From contig BFEA01000264.1 in assembly GCA_003427395.1 (NCBI GenBank), forward strand, positions 1,858,238 through 1,878,656: DNA of 20,419 nt, given 5' to 3'. The DNA is from Chara braunii (Eukaryota; Streptophyta; Charophyceae; Charales; Characeae). Shown piece by piece: positions 1-10,744 of the stretch. The translations under genes and the position numbers were made by a program. The notes beneath the pieces are model-generated. The model ran no database searches and was not told where the DNA came from. It saw only the letters and a program-made list of their open reading frames with translations. Position 1 is the stretch's first letter. Each line of letters starts with the position of its first letter.

Positions 1-390
1 ACTCTCACGTGTTCCGCAGGTTCTCTATATAGGTGCTTTCATGTCCAAAGAGTTTTTGCTTTTTTTTTCATTGTTTTTTTTTTTTTTTTTTTTTTTGTCG
101 TCATTGCAACGGACCTGTAACGTTGGTAGGGCTTACTCTCATGTGTACCCCAGGTTCTGTATCTAGCTGATTTCATGTGCGGAGAGGGGGGGCGGGGGAG
201 ATTTATTGTTCCTCTTTTTTCTGTTTCTGCCGTGATTGCAGCGGGCTGTAAGGACAGTCGGGAGCCTTACTCTGACTTGTATCCCGGGTTTTGTGTATAG
301 CTGTTTACGGGTTCCTAGCGTTGTATACGTGGGTCATTACTTTTTTTTCTTTTTCGTTTTTTTTTTTTCTTCTATATGCGAGGACTGGCA
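1..390. repeat. 134-bp tandem repeat, three degenerate copies
   Basis: Copies begin at 1, 135 and 269 with related openings (ACTCTCACGTGTTCC, ACTCTCATGTGTACC, ACTCTGACTTGTATC). Each continues through a GGTTCTNTAT-like core and a T-rich tract; the first has a 23-T run at 74-96. The spacing is exactly 134 bp both times, although the copies have diverged by substitution. The array is cut by the left window edge, so more copies may lie outside. Short open frames across it are T-rich low complexity and are not credible genes. Confidence 0.8.
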
Positions 391-596
391 TAAAAAAACA
401 TACATTAAGACTCATCCTCCGCAAAACTCGGTGCGCAATGAAAGTTAGGGTTGGGAAAAACAGGATCGGAGGTAGTGTTGGTCTAAGACATTATGAAAAT
501 TACATGAGATCAATATGGACATTTGAACTAATGATACAACTATTTTGGTTTAATTTCTCTCTACGTTTTTTGTTTTTTATCCTCCCTCTCTCGCTC

Positions 597-670
597 TCAC
601 ACACACACAAACACACACACACACACAAAAAAAAACACACACATACACACACACAAACACACACACAAAC
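597..670. repeat. (CA)n microsatellite with A-rich interruptions
   Basis: Dinucleotide CA repeats are interrupted by AAAC and a nine-A run. They follow a pyrimidine-rich CTCTCGCTCTC lead-in. The frames on both strands here encode only His/Thr or Val/Cys runs and are repeat shadows. Confidence 0.9.
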
Positions 671-906
671 TGATCTGTTCTTTAGATTCAATAATCGACC
701 ATAGGTTATAGGTGTGTAACGTTGGTCTGATTTTGTCAATAGTGAACATATAAAAAATACGCTAAACTGATGGAGTGGCAAGTAAAATATCTTATATCTG
801 ATATCTCATTGGCTTTACACAATAGACACAAACATGTGCATGCTTTCTCCTTCAATTCCTATTACACATGGATATAATTATGAAAAAGTTACATATTGTC
901 TTTTGA

Positions 907-1000
907 AGTTTATGTATAACAACATAATAATAAAAAGAATGCTATATTATATTATCAAAGTTTTACATAATAGTATAATAATAAAAAGAACGTTTTATGT
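907..1000. repeat. 51-bp AT-rich tandem dimer
   Basis: The block ATAATAATAAAAAGAA occurs at 924-939 and again at 975-990, 51 bp apart. AAGTTT and other partial matches precede each copy. It lies in AT-rich DNA (roughly 680-1250) with no gene that I can support. It could belong to the 5' flank of the transposon downstream, but I found no terminal inverted repeat to prove this. Confidence 0.6.
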
Positions 1001-1265
1001 CGAATTTGTGTCGAATCGAGATTCATGCTAACGTGGGAACAACGTATGACAAAAGAGAAATGAAACGTATATTACAGTAAATTTTTTCTAGAGATCGAAT
1101 GCCAAACGTTGACAATCAACTCAATTAAAATGAAGATTGCACAAAATGAGATATCAAAAGTGGTATTGATTATAGAATATATGTTCTCTATAAATTTCTT
1201 CGTATTTGTGTCGTTGTCTCAGGGAATCCATGTCATAATCAGTTCAATGTATTGTTTTGCTCGTC

Positions 1266-4042
1266 ATGACATATATGAGGAAAAAAATGACGACAAGCAG
1301 TGGCATCGCATGTGAGTGTGGTCGTCTATTCAAAAGTCTGCAATCTCTAAACTTACACCGCTCGAGAGCATGGGTTGCACGTGTAATCGATTTTGTATCA
1401 TCATCGAATTCTGCCGATGAAGACGAGGAGGCGCCATATAACGTACATGGAACAAACATGGGAATAATGAACATTGACCCGCAAGGAGACGCCGAACCAC
1501 AACCGATTGCCATGGAACCAGACAACGCAGCCGGTGGTAACATCGGTAATGAGGATGAATTAAGGGGGCAAGGTGAAAATTGTACACCATTCAACACGGC
1601 ACACACAATCGCAGCATTCATGGTGTCGGCTCGAGGGGGAATCGGGTTGTCTCTCTCACACATAGATGCAATGTTGGCAGTTACAAGACATCCTGACTTT
1701 GATCCTCGTTCGATTCCTTTTCGTAATGGTCGTGAGTGTCTATCCTGGTCGAGTGCGCAAGCCGAATCTACAGGATGGTAAGAAGTGGATCTGAGAAAGG
1801 AAGATTGGCCACAAACTGCACATGCAAAAATGTGGTTCCGGTATTGAAGGACAACATTTATATCGTTGTTGAGTCATGCTCTAACATCAGACAACAACTT
1901 GTCATTAGAAGCACATTTGCGTACCACCAATAATGATCCAATAACTGACGCCGTATCGGCATCAATGTGGCTGCATAATCAGGTGGTATTGCGTGAAGAC
2001 AAGGGTCTTGATGTACATGACAAACAACGTTGCGTTGTTCCATTTACTCTTTATTCTGACAAAACTCATTTGGATGGAATAATGAAATAAACAGCGTATC
2101 CGTTAATGATGACCATTGCAGATAGAGTCACGGATGTAACAGTAATCGCGTACTTGCCAATTATGATGCTCAGTCCAAAAGATCAAGGGTGGGCACAAAA
2201 CTCAACAGCGTATAGAAAACGGAAGAGCATCGTGTTGCACAAAACTGTTACATTAATATTGCAAACTGCCAAACAAGCGTCTCATGAATGCATCTCTATC
2301 CAGACAAAAGATTTTGGCTTGATTACAGTGCATCATTTTCTGTTGAATTATATACAAGATTACCCCGAGAGATGTGCATTAGCAGCGGTTAAGTTTGGTC
2401 GTTGCCCAACATGCACAGTTACAACTACAGATATGAATATGTTTGTCGATTTCGATAATTGTAAGAGGCATGAATTGTCTGATAGAGTTACGTTGAATGA
2501 ATTAAAAAATAATGTCGATGTGGACACTCATAATGTCGCAAAAGCTCGTGTAAAAGACTGGGGGCTACAAAGTCACATCACTGTAAATGGGTTATGGAGG
2601 TTCTACAAAGGGCCAAGATGTGATGACCCTGTGATGGATTATCACCTTGTTCTTAAACCTGATATAATGCACACGATAGAACACGAAATATTTTTACACA
2701 TGATTGATGCATTTCGTAAGGCCGCCAAAGATAAGTTAAGCACTGTATCATGTACGGAAATCGTAAGAGAACTTAACGCACGACTGCAAGGTGTGAGCGA
2801 GCGTTGTGTTAGAACATATCCCCAACTTACGCTGCCTGTATCGACAGGTTGTGATTTTTTCTCAAGAGAAGGTTGATTCGAGGCGAAGCAGAACCGATCA
2901 GTTATAACGATATGCATGTTTATAGTTCATAACGTAGTGCACGGTAGATTAAAAAAAATACTAACAAAATGTTTTTGCAAGCTTATGGAATTTTACATTC
3001 ATACTTTCAGAGCAACTGCACATACGGTAAACTCACTCGACCATTGTGATGCTTTGTTGCATGATTTTATGCAAGCAATTGTTAAGAATATGGGTCCCTA
3101 CCAACCGTCAAATTGAAAAATTTTAAAAATGCATGATCTAAACAAGTTTAGGTCATGTATCGAGAGATCAGGCCTGTCAGACACTTTTGCAGCTAATGTG
3201 TAGGAATATCATCACAGAAAGTTCTGCAAAAAACCATATCAGTCCTCAAACCGCAATCAGGCAGAAAACCGAATGGTGGACCATGTACAACGATCCATCG
3301 CTTTGGAAAAAGAAACTCTAGCATTGCGATATCACAGAAGCCGAGTGAACGAAAATTGGTCATCCGTGGGAAATGCAGAAGCCACAGGAATGAATACTTT
3401 GTTCATAAAAGATAAAGTTTCATTGCGTCTAGACTGGTTTGCCGCAGGCGATGTTGTGTCAAATATAAGTGAACATCGGACTGTTGATGCTACAACAATT
3501 GTCGAGGATATGGTTTGTCGACATGATTTCCCTACTGCATTGTCACTATACATGAATGAAAATTTGTATGATACTCATGGGGCCGATACCGTAATTAGAA
3601 CTAGATCACAACTAGCAATAGCATGTACAAGTGATGGTAGCAACAGAGGATCCATGGTACAAATAGAAGAGCAACACCGTGATTTCACGGAAGGCCTGTG
3701 CACAACAACGTGGCTGTGCGAGCAGGAAATGATGAGAAGTGGTACGTATCAATAGCGATGTTTTTTGTGGTACAAGGCTGGCGAGATGTAGTATCTCATT
3801 TGCTTGAATGCGCTTATGTACAATGGTACAAAGAAGTGCGGAAAGAGATTTGTTCAAGAACAGCCTGCAAGATTGTCAAATGGGAGAAGGTGGACAATCG
3901 ACAACACTGCAGCGTAGTATCTATCGATACGATTATTGATGTTGTACATATTGTTCCTTTCTTCAAAAAACCGCGCTGGGGAACAGGAGAATTTGCTACT
4001 CAAATGGAAAATCAATTCTATGTCAACAAATATGTGCTTTGA
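1266..4042 (+). pseudogene. Plavaka-family DNA transposase, decayed
   Basis: A single reading frame runs from the ATG at 1266 to 3755, then shifts frame to finish at the TGA at 4040-4042, giving about 925 codons. Visible in order are a degenerate N-terminal zinc finger (Cys 1311 and 1317, His 1356); a HPDFDP block near 1690; an SDKT motif at 2055-2066, where the family carries a catalytic aspartate; a YPLMMTI-like strand; DYPERC at 2358 followed by GRCPTC (2397-2414); PDIMH at 2658-2672; a KMH...EYHH...KPY..SNR block at 3126-3255; and a C-terminal VHIVPF (3944-3961) with a final YVNKYV. These match the order seen in Plavaka transposases, CACTA-related DNA elements best known from basidiomycetes. 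In-frame stops lie at 1779, 1845, 2088, 2874, 3114 and 3201, and a frameshift lies within about 3690-3775, so this copy is dead. The stop at 1779 overlaps a GTAAGA donor-like site, but the conserved frame continues straight through it, so I prefer a stop mutation to an intron. Terminal inverted repeats were not found. The family call rests on motif recognition, not on a search. Confidence 0.82.
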
Positions 4043-4288
4043 AAGCCAAAATTTTCAGAAACAGATAGACATCTCAATTTTTTTTTCTTCAACCTCGTGT
4101 TTTATATTCACAAAGGAAGTTTGTCTTCTAGATAGGACAGCGAATGATTTTTAGTCAAGGTGTTACTATTCAAGTTCTCAACTTACCTTATAAGACGATG
4201 GTACTTGTCGGAGAAACAACGAGCTAAAAATTTTATTCTTTTTTCTTCTCTTCCTCTTTGACATAGTTATGTTTTAATCCTTTTCTTT
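4043..4288. other. No feature recognised
   Basis: AT-rich DNA follows the transposase stop and may contain the 3' end of the element. I saw no inverted repeat matching the 5' flank and no target-site duplication. Confidence 0.4.
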
Positions 4289-4316
4289 CCTCCCTCTCTC
4301 TCTCTCTCTGTCTCTC

Positions 4317-4370
<54 letters not shown>

Positions 4371-4402
4371 GCACACATACACAAACACACACACACACAC
4401 AC
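4289..4402. repeat. (TC)n-(AC)n compound microsatellite
   Basis: A long TC tract with occasional TG interruptions is followed by an ACACAC tract. The minus-strand frames read as Arg/Glu and Cys/Val runs and are shadows of the repeat. Confidence 0.93.
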
Positions 4403-4452
4403 TCGCAAGTGGGTGACATTGTCTTTCTTCGTGAATTTGCACTTTGGAAGTG

Positions 4453-4692
4453 ACCAGGATCGTAACACCTTAAAGATTTTCTTGAAAAATATGACGTTTG
4501 CGAACTTGCAGAGCTCTTAGTACAGTCTTTCAAAGTTTACTTCATTAAAGAGTTCGTGTTGCCTATATATCTTTGACCAACCTGAGTCGTAAAAGCTTCC
4601 TTGGGATGACTGTCAGTTGGCGAACCTGCAATGCTAGTTGCGTAGTCTATTGAAGCTTTGATGAAAAGGTTTTATCACCTATATGCTATTTC
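4453..4692. repeat. 120-bp degenerate tandem dimer
   Basis: GCGAACTTGCAGAGCT at 4500 and GCGAACCTGCAATGCT at 4620 open two related halves exactly 120 bp apart. Both continue through TAGT(A/C)..AGTCT.T..AAG.TTTTG-like text to a CCTATAT.. box (4561 and 4678). No coding potential is seen. Confidence 0.65.
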
Positions 4693-5051
4693 CTTTTCAA
4701 AGTCTTTTACGCATCATCTGCTAACTGCAACCCTTTCTCAAGTGATATGGTCTCGTTTTAATGAAAGTTTCCATCCGAAATGAAAATTTCCATCTTTTGA
4801 AGCTTGTAGGTCATCAGAAACCAATGAATTCTCCCTCGAAATTTATGACTTCCCTTTTAGGTTCGAATTTGTTTAAGGTGGGGGCAGACAACCTTCCTAA
4901 CCTCGGAGTCCCTCTCAGGTACCATATTAAGTTGCAGCATAATAAACAAACCCTATCACAAAGGCCTAGACCACAAATCTATCACCCTCTCCCAGAGGCT
5001 CACAAAAACGGGATATACGGGTAAAAGTTTCTATCGGTTCAACAACGCTCT
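4693..5051. other. No feature recognised
   Basis: Unstructured sequence with one open frame of 87 codons (4761-5024, plus) that has no recognisable motif and no neighbouring exon. It is not supported as a gene. Confidence 0.4.
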
Positions 5052-5640
5052 ATTATCCTCTCATGACTTCCAAACTGCGTTGGCCAACATCCTAATTTCC
5101 CTGACCTCTCAAATTATCCTCTCATGACTTCCAAACTGAGTTGGCCAACATCCTAAAGCGATTTGCCTGACCCCTAAAATTAATTTTGAAACCCATAAAG
5201 TCACGTTCGGACCACCAATATAATTTTTGTAACCCCAAACTGCTTTGTCTAAGCACTAAACGAATTGTCTGACCCCAAAGTAATTTCAAAAACCTTAAAG
5301 TCACGTTTGAACACACATATAACTTTCGTACCTCTAAGATGCTAGGTTGAGACCTAAACCATTGTGTTTGACCCCGTAAATAATTTATGAAACCCCCAAA
5401 ATGATATATAATGTTTGTAATTTCAAACTGTCAGGTCGAGTCCTAAAGCGATTTCAAAGTAATTTTGGACCCCCGAAAGCGATGTCGTACCCTGAAACTC
5501 CAAAACTGATAGGTTAGTACCCTAAAATAAGTTGTCTCACTAGCATAGTAATTTTAACCCTCAAAGTGATGTTCTGACCTCCGCACCCCCAAATCGAACA
5601 CGTCAGAACCCTAATGTGATTCTGTTACAGTACCTGCCAA
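5052..5640. repeat. Decaying minisatellite with a recent 61-bp duplication
   Basis: A 44-bp block beginning ATTATCCTCTCATGACTTCC occurs at 5052 and 5113 with one or two differences, a 61-bp offset. Downstream, related openings (AAACTGAGTTGG, AAACTGCTTTGT, AAGATGCTAGGT, AAACTGTCAGGT, AAACTGATAGGT, AAATCGAACACG) recur at about 5133, 5237, 5336, 5425, 5503 and 5591. Each is followed by CCTAAA-like, TGACCCC-like and AAAGTNA-like words. Unit length falls from about 105 to about 77-90 bp, typical of an old array losing bases. Confidence 0.75.
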
Positions 5641-6444
5641 TGGGCGTCATTTGTGTTGCAATTCTACACAATATTTTTTTATTTTTATTTTTTTTGTTGT
5701 GGGGGGGGGCTGTCTGGAATCCTTTTCGGGGGTCATCCCCGAGCGGGCACCTTCACGTGTACCCGGGCATAAGTTGGATGCCCGGAAAAACAACCTAGCT
5801 TCGTAGTCAATATGTCTCTCCATTATCATTTAGGACACTTCTCGGCTTCTTCTTTATTGTTTGTGAGGCTCCAGTTGTTTTGCAACCCTCGTAGCCTCTT
5901 CCCCATGCTCATTGCACCCGTCGTTTCAATCCACTTAGGGAACACAACCTTCATCCATCCACAAACTATGATATGTCCCAAGCGACTGTTAATGGTGTCC
6001 CTAAAGCATCAGCAAAGGCTAGGGCCGCTTGGACAACAAGTTTAAAAATGAAGCTTAAAGTCCTTCAAGGTAACTTTCAGTAACAAAAGCAAAAACTGCA
6101 CCTTGAAGCACTAGATGTCTGTCTCTTGTAAAGCGATATTGAAAATCTCTGTACAGAAAGTACAACTACTTTGGTGCGGTTGCTACTTTCACAGCAACAT
6201 GGAAAAGTCATGCTTAGCTTTGGTTTGTTAGTTTCTTGGTTGGCATGTTTCATGCTTAAATCAGAAGAGAAACTCGAAAAGGCAGCAAAAAGGAAATAAA
6301 AAAGTCATCTACTTTCTTTCTGGGTTATGCCAATTTTTACATCTCATAAGTAGTCGCTCTATTGCTGCAGCCATCTTCCCTCTCACCAGCCAGGCATATT
6401 CAAATTCGAAATTTCGCTTTCAGCCTCTGTTCTGAGTTGGGGTT

Positions 6445-6639
6445 TCACCTGTTGATAATTTGACCTTCCACCATATGCACAAAGATTTCCGCGTCAATGA
6501 GGTTCAATGTAGCTGCCCATACCTTCTCTACGGAGTTCCTCATCCAACGGAATGCTGGATCTCTCCTTCCATACTGCCCAATGCCAATAATGCCACCTTT
6601 CCTACCAAATCCGTTCAGGTTTTGATGAAATAAGAGGGA
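6445..6639 (-). other. Possible coding relic, 64 codons, unrecognised
   Basis: The minus strand is open from 6639 to a TGA at 6445-6447. The middle reads GRKGGIIGIGQYGRRDP and is followed by an amphipathic stretch with balanced amino-acid use, unlike the low-complexity frames elsewhere in this window. It has no start codon near its upstream end and no convincing splice acceptor. It could be an exon or transposon fragment, but a chance open frame of this length is also quite possible. No function is assigned. Confidence 0.15.
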
Positions 6640-7849
6640 TTATCAGCCCACAAGAGTAGCTGAAGAGGGTGTTCCAAGAGAGGGGATGTGAGTAACTGAC
6701 TCTGTAGTTTAAATGCTCTTGCTCGGTATACTGTTGTCTCCTCATAATAGTATGATATTACTACATAGTGGATATTATGTTCTTGTTCTTGGTTGAAGCG
6801 AGCTTTGCAGAGGTCAAAGCTATCCGGGTCGGTGTTCCGTCTTCTGATGTGTATCCAATGATATTTTACTGGTAGTGCTGAGAAGGTTCTGACAACTCAA
6901 GGCTTCTGATCTTGAGTGGTCTTATTGTTTTATAGTTTGTTGGTCCAAGGGATTTTGGGAGTTTGTTCTGCCTCATTTCCAATCAGAGGGCTTTGTGCCT
7001 CTGGCTCCGTATCCGCTCAGTGGAGCATCAACTCGGTCCCTATTCCACGGGCAAGTCAGATGTACACAATGAAACCCACTAATGACACCTACCCACGTTA
7101 CGGCCCAGGGAGCCCTGACAACATTCATTAAGGATTGACTTTCAGTGTGCCCATGACCCTTCCCTTCTCGCTCCAATCTCTGTTAAGAAACATGCCCAGA
7201 ATGAAGTAGCGATTTCTCTCTAAGTCCTCCTCTAGGTGGCTGCCTGATAGAACCCTAAACCCTAGGAAGCCTATGGTGAAAGGATTCACGTTGCAAACAC
7301 CCGAGTCTGGATTTCGAGGTCCCATAGTGTCTTAGTCCCAGATGGTCCAAGTCCCACCTGTCCCAGTAGTTGAGTCCCAATTGGGGTCGTTAGGGTCGTT
7401 AGGGTCCTTACGTCTGTAGGAAGCCGAAACGTCGTAAGTCGTTGTCTGGCCGGAATCGTACAGGCAGAACGGTAAAAGTTGAACTGGTACTCGACAAGAG
7501 AAGTCCAGGCCCAAAGTCCAATTTTGCAGTAGCGTCCCCATGAAAAATCCGAAAGGGCCAGGAAAATTCATGCAGCAGACAGGCCGTACCTGTCATAAGC
7601 AAACCAAGGCCAAGTCAAGCAACTATTAATAGCAGCTACAGTGCGGCTAACATGATTCATTGCCCTGCGTGAGTCGCGGAAGCGTTGCTGGTTGCTTGTG
7701 CGACCTCACAGCTTGGGCTGTGTGCTAGAGGGCCTGCTTGGCGGCGCACGAGTTAGGGTTGAGAAAGTAGAAGGCGGCCAATGCTGCCATAACTGAAGTT
7801 GCAGTTGAAATAGAGCAGATATATCTAGGTTTACGATCGTAGTAGTTGA

Positions 7850-7945
7850 AGATAGAGAGAGGGACGGAGGGAGAGAAGGGGGAGAGAGAGAGAGCTAGAG
7901 CGATACAAGTATTGAGAAAGCAACTAGAGAAAAAAGAGAGAGAGA
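7850..7945. repeat. (GA)-rich imperfect microsatellite
   Basis: Purine-rich sequence dominated by GAGAGAG blocks, interrupted by GGGACGGAGGG and CTAGAGCGATACAAG. Confidence 0.75.
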
Positions 7946-8529
7946 GGGGTAGCTGCATGCGTTGATGAGCGCCGATTATCTGAACTCTCTGTTTGTACAA
8001 TATGAGTATTCATTGAGTTTCTGAACTGCACTGATTTCGATATTCCGTATCTGTCTTTGGTGCGAATCTTTATGAAAATTTCCATTGTGCATGTTGTGTG
8101 AAGAGCAAATAAGTGCGGATCATTGCAATGGTCGCTCTGTGTGACCCAATGTCCCTCTGTTATTGATGCCCTTTTCTTTTGTTGTCAGAGGCTGGCGAAA
8201 TTGAATTTATCTTTTTCGTGCTAAAAAAATAAATAAAAAAATCATCTACTTTGAAACTGCAGTAAACATTGAACTCCGAAACAACTGAGAGACATTCAAG
8301 CCAAGCTAGAAAATAGCCATAAGTTGCTCCTATTGCAAAGATCGTAGAAGAAGTAGCTCAATGTGTGAGGTCTACAAAAGCAATGAACAGTCAATACGAT
8401 AAGGTAAGGTCTTGCAAAACAGCTCACTATCCTTCCGAACGGTAACCGTGAGGTGGGGAGCACAAGAAAACCAACCATCTTTCGTAACACTAGCGACTTT
8501 GCCAAAAACTTGTCCTAAACGAGTATGTC

Positions 8530-9323
8530 TTTTGGACTTTACAAAATCAACAGCAGCAGTAGCAACTACTGCGGCAGCAAAAGCAGAGGAGCAATAACGT
8601 CCAGAGCAACAGTAGCAGTAAGCAACGACCAGAGCAACAAAAGTAGCAAGAACGGCGCCTTCAACAGCAGCAACTGTAACAGTGAAAAGCACGACTGAAA
8701 CAGCAGCAACTGTTGCAATGAAAAGCACGACTGAGGGACATCACGAGCCACAACAGTATCTGTCACGGCAGCATCAACAACAGTGAAAAAAAAACAGAAA
8801 CAACGGCGGCAACAGGAATGCCACGGACACCAACTAACAATATCAGGAACAGCAGCAGCAGCAGCAACAGTGGCAGAAGCAACAACGACAACAAAATTGG
8901 GAGTTGAAGCACTAGAACAAAAGCAGCAGTGAATACAGGACTACAAAGACCAGAGCAGCACTAGTGGAAAAAGCACTACGAAGACAACAACAGTGGATAA
9001 AGGAGTGCAAAGATAGCAGAATTGGCAGCAGCACTTGTAAACGGCTAGAGGGACAACAGCAGTGGCAGGAGTAGCAAAGGTGGCGACAACTAAGTGTAAC
9101 AGAGCAGCAGCAGCGATTGCTAGTCGCAGAAATAGCCTGATCATCGGTGTGCCGCAAGAGTGCAACATTTAAAAATCTAACAGCGGCACGGGGAGTAGCA
9201 ACTACAACCGCAGAAACCACAACAGGGTAGACGGATAAGAGCTACATGACTAAGACAACATTTAACAGTGTAATAACACTCGCAGCAGTGGCGAGAGTCT
9301 AAGAGAAGTAGCAACAGCAGCAA
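8530..9323. repeat. Degenerate (CAR)n-rich satellite-like DNA, left block
   Basis: The plus strand is dominated by CAGCAG, CAACAA, AGCAAC and similar trinucleotides, with recurring phrases such as CAGCAGCAACTGT and AAAAGCACGACTGA (near 8689 and 8720). Minus-strand open frames consist of Leu/Ala/Val/Cys runs and come from the trinucleotide bias. Composition and short phrases resemble the satellite at 17930-20419. Confidence 0.7.
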
Positions 9324-9372
9324 GAGAAACAACAGTAGGCTAGAGGCAACAGACTTATAGGACTATAAATCT

Positions 9373-9530
9373 TCCTTACACAGAGCCGCATCTTGCAGAT
9401 GTCACTTCCCTCGACCTCGACCCGTGCTACGCCTGTCTCTTATACACATCTAGATGTGTATAAGAGACAGTCCTTACACAGAGCCGCATCTTGCAGATGT
9501 CACTTCCCTCGACCTCGACCCGTGCTACGC
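9373..9530. repeat. Exact 60-bp direct duplication flanking the adapter
   Basis: The 60 bases at 9373-9432 recur without a single difference at 9471-9530, separated only by the 38-bp adapter. The diverged natural copy at 9601-9660 differs at several sites, so the perfect duplication is much younger or artificial. It is best explained by mate-pair reads being joined across an untrimmed junction. Confidence 0.9.
9433..9470. other. Nextera/Tn5 mosaic-end junction adapter (assembly artefact)
   Basis: Two 19-bp hyperactive Tn5 mosaic ends lie tail to tail: the complement form at 9433-9451 and AGATGTGTATAAGAGACAG at 9452-9470. This perfect 38-bp palindrome is the junction adapter of Nextera mate-pair libraries. 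A natural Tn5 end pair with no transposon between and a 60-bp instead of 9-bp duplication is not expected. The stretch 9433-9530 should be treated as non-genomic. Confidence 0.96.
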
Positions 9531-9660
9531 AAACCCAAGACAACGCAGCTGGAGAAACAGCAATAGGATAAACGCAACAGACTTATAGGACTGTAAAACT
9601 TCCTTACACGGAGTCGCATCTTGCAGATGTCACTTCCCTCGACCTCGACCCGTGCTGTGC

Positions 9661-10465
9661 AAACTCACGACAACACCATGGCGGGAGGTGACAACCTCCT
9701 CGCCGCCCGCCTTTCTTTTGTGGGTTTGTTTTCTGGCTCAAGTCGCCCTGCTGGAGTCTTGGCTCTGTGCAAGGTCTTCTCTCTCAGGCATCGCCGTGAT
9801 CTCGCCTGTCTCTAGGGTAACTGCCCTGCGATGTGACAACTCCCCCTCCTCTCGCTCGCCTTCCACAACCATTTGCTTGCTTTTCTTCCGCGTTGGTTGC
9901 GGTGTCGGGGGAGAAACCCTGACAAGGGTATCTGCCCGGTGTTTTTAAATGTCGGACGATGTCCGACTAAGTAAAGGAATATTCGGGCTTCATAACTTGA
10001 TGAGATGGGTTATCTGCCAAAATTTCATTCAAACTTGACCTATGACTGAAAAACGGAAACTTTTTAGAACCCTCGTCTGGACGTCTGCAGCATCCGAGAG
10101 TAGTGGCAGTAACAGGACGTGTTTGTCTTGTTGAGACCGCAGAGGAATGTGTAGACATGGGAACGCTAAAGTTAGACCTAGTCTACCTGAAATAACAGCC
10201 GCGCGATTCAGGACCTACGTTCGCCGGGTATACAACCGCGGCATGGGGGTAGTAGGAAGAAGGGTCTTATTTCCCGGCCGCGGGGGTTGACACCGGGCCA
10301 GGGGATTGATAAGCGGATGTCAAGGCCACGCGGCGTGTCAAGCATGTGGAGCCACAAGCAGGCGAGGCCTTTTGGGCCGCAGGTAGGCTGGGCCTGAGGC
10401 ACGAGGAGCCTGCAAGGCCACGGCATGGGGTTAGCGACTGGGCCAACTCTTCTTATAGAAGAGCG
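9661..10465. other. GC-rich unassigned DNA at the left edge of the repeat island
   Basis: Base composition changes abruptly after 9660, from CAR-rich satellite to GC/pyrimidine-rich DNA. Small perfect inverted repeats are visible: GGAGGT-gaca-ACCTCC at 9684-9699 and GTCGGAC-gat-GTCCGAC at 9951-9967. The phrase CGGCATGGGGNTAG occurs at about 10239 and 10421. Open frames of up to 98 codons (9652-9948) have no recognisable motif and are not called as genes. Confidence 0.5.
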
Positions 10466-10491
10466 GCTCCTATCACTTGCATGATAGGAGC
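10466..10491. other. Perfect 10-bp hairpin
   Basis: GCTCCTATCA (10466-10475) pairs with TGATAGGAGC (10482-10491) across a six-base loop. Its right arm overlaps the start of the tRNA-related unit that follows, so alternative pairings are possible. Confidence 0.8.
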
Positions 10492-10576
10492 TAGCCCAAT
10501 AGGCTACACCACCAGACTGCTATCTGACAGATATCGAGATCGAACCCGGCCGCATGCGCCTACGAGGCTAGCTCCT
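10487..10576. repeat. tRNA-related structured repeat, copy 1
   Basis: AGGAGCTAGCC (10487-10497) pairs perfectly with GGCTAGCTCCT (10566-10576). TAGGC (10500-10504) pairs with GCCTA (10558-10562), giving a 16-bp closing stem with a 3x3 internal loop. Inside lies GATCGAACC, which fits the pol III B-box pattern GWTCRANNC. The same framework (AGGAGCYAGCCCAATAGG...GGCTRGCTYCTTTTGGAGC) recurs at 11155, showing that this is a repeat family. It is not a functional tRNA: no proper clover-leaf T arm forms. Confidence 0.5.
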
Positions 10577-10631
10577 TTTGGAGCTGGTCGTTTGGAGCTG
10601 GCCATTTGGAGCTGTCCATTGCCATTGCTGA

Positions 10632-10692
10632 CGGCGCGGCTAGATCCGGGCGTCCTATCGTGGAAATCGCGCGACCCAGATCTAGTGCGCCG
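10632..10692. other. Long imperfect hairpin
   Basis: CGGCGC (10632-10637) pairs with GCGCCG (10687-10692), CTAGATC (10640-10646) with GATCTAG (10679-10685), and GGG (10648-10650) with CCC (10675-10677). It is one of a run of strong stem-loops between 10466 and 12145. Confidence 0.65.
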
Positions 10693-10744
10693 AGATTAGC
10701 ATGGCCCCTGCGCGAGGATGACACGAATAAATCGAGAAATGGCC

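Larger units (their letters stand above)
5641..8520. other. Long stretch without a supported gene
   Basis: I found no domain, RNA gene or transposon protein here. Minor items are a G run at about 5701-5710 beside a T-rich tract, two CCCTAAA telomere-like units near 7253-7265 (too few to be a telomere), and a short GTCGTTAGG 9-bp repeat at 7385-7407. The phrase TCATCTACTTT after an A-rich run occurs both near 6305 and near 8241, a possible shared repeat tail. Open frames are short and lack motifs. Confidence 0.5.
9324..9660. repeat. 130-bp tandem repeat, two genuine copies plus an artefactual insert
   Basis: Two related units open with GAGAAACAACAGTAGG (9324) and GAGAAACAGCAATAGG (9552). Both contain AACAGACTTATAGGACT and a CTTCCTTACACNGAGNCGC block ending CGACCCGTGCT. 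Once the extra 98 bp at 9433-9530 are subtracted, the spacing is 130 bp. TTATAGGACTATA is also the recurrent word of the right-hand satellite. Confidence 0.7.

Noticed and set aside
1778-1865. Intron in the Plavaka gene starting at the GTAAGA donor at 1778
   Set aside because: The conserved reading frame continues through this stretch with family-like residues and the same phase, so stop mutations explain it better.
7252-7407. Telomere or internal telomeric repeat (CCCTAAACCCTA; GTCGTTAGGG twice)
   Set aside because: Only two units of each and not a continuous array.
8372-9220. CRISPR-like or protein-coding reading of the regularly spaced CAG/CAA motifs
   Set aside because: Spacing is irregular, there are no constant repeats with unique spacers, and the frames are low complexity.
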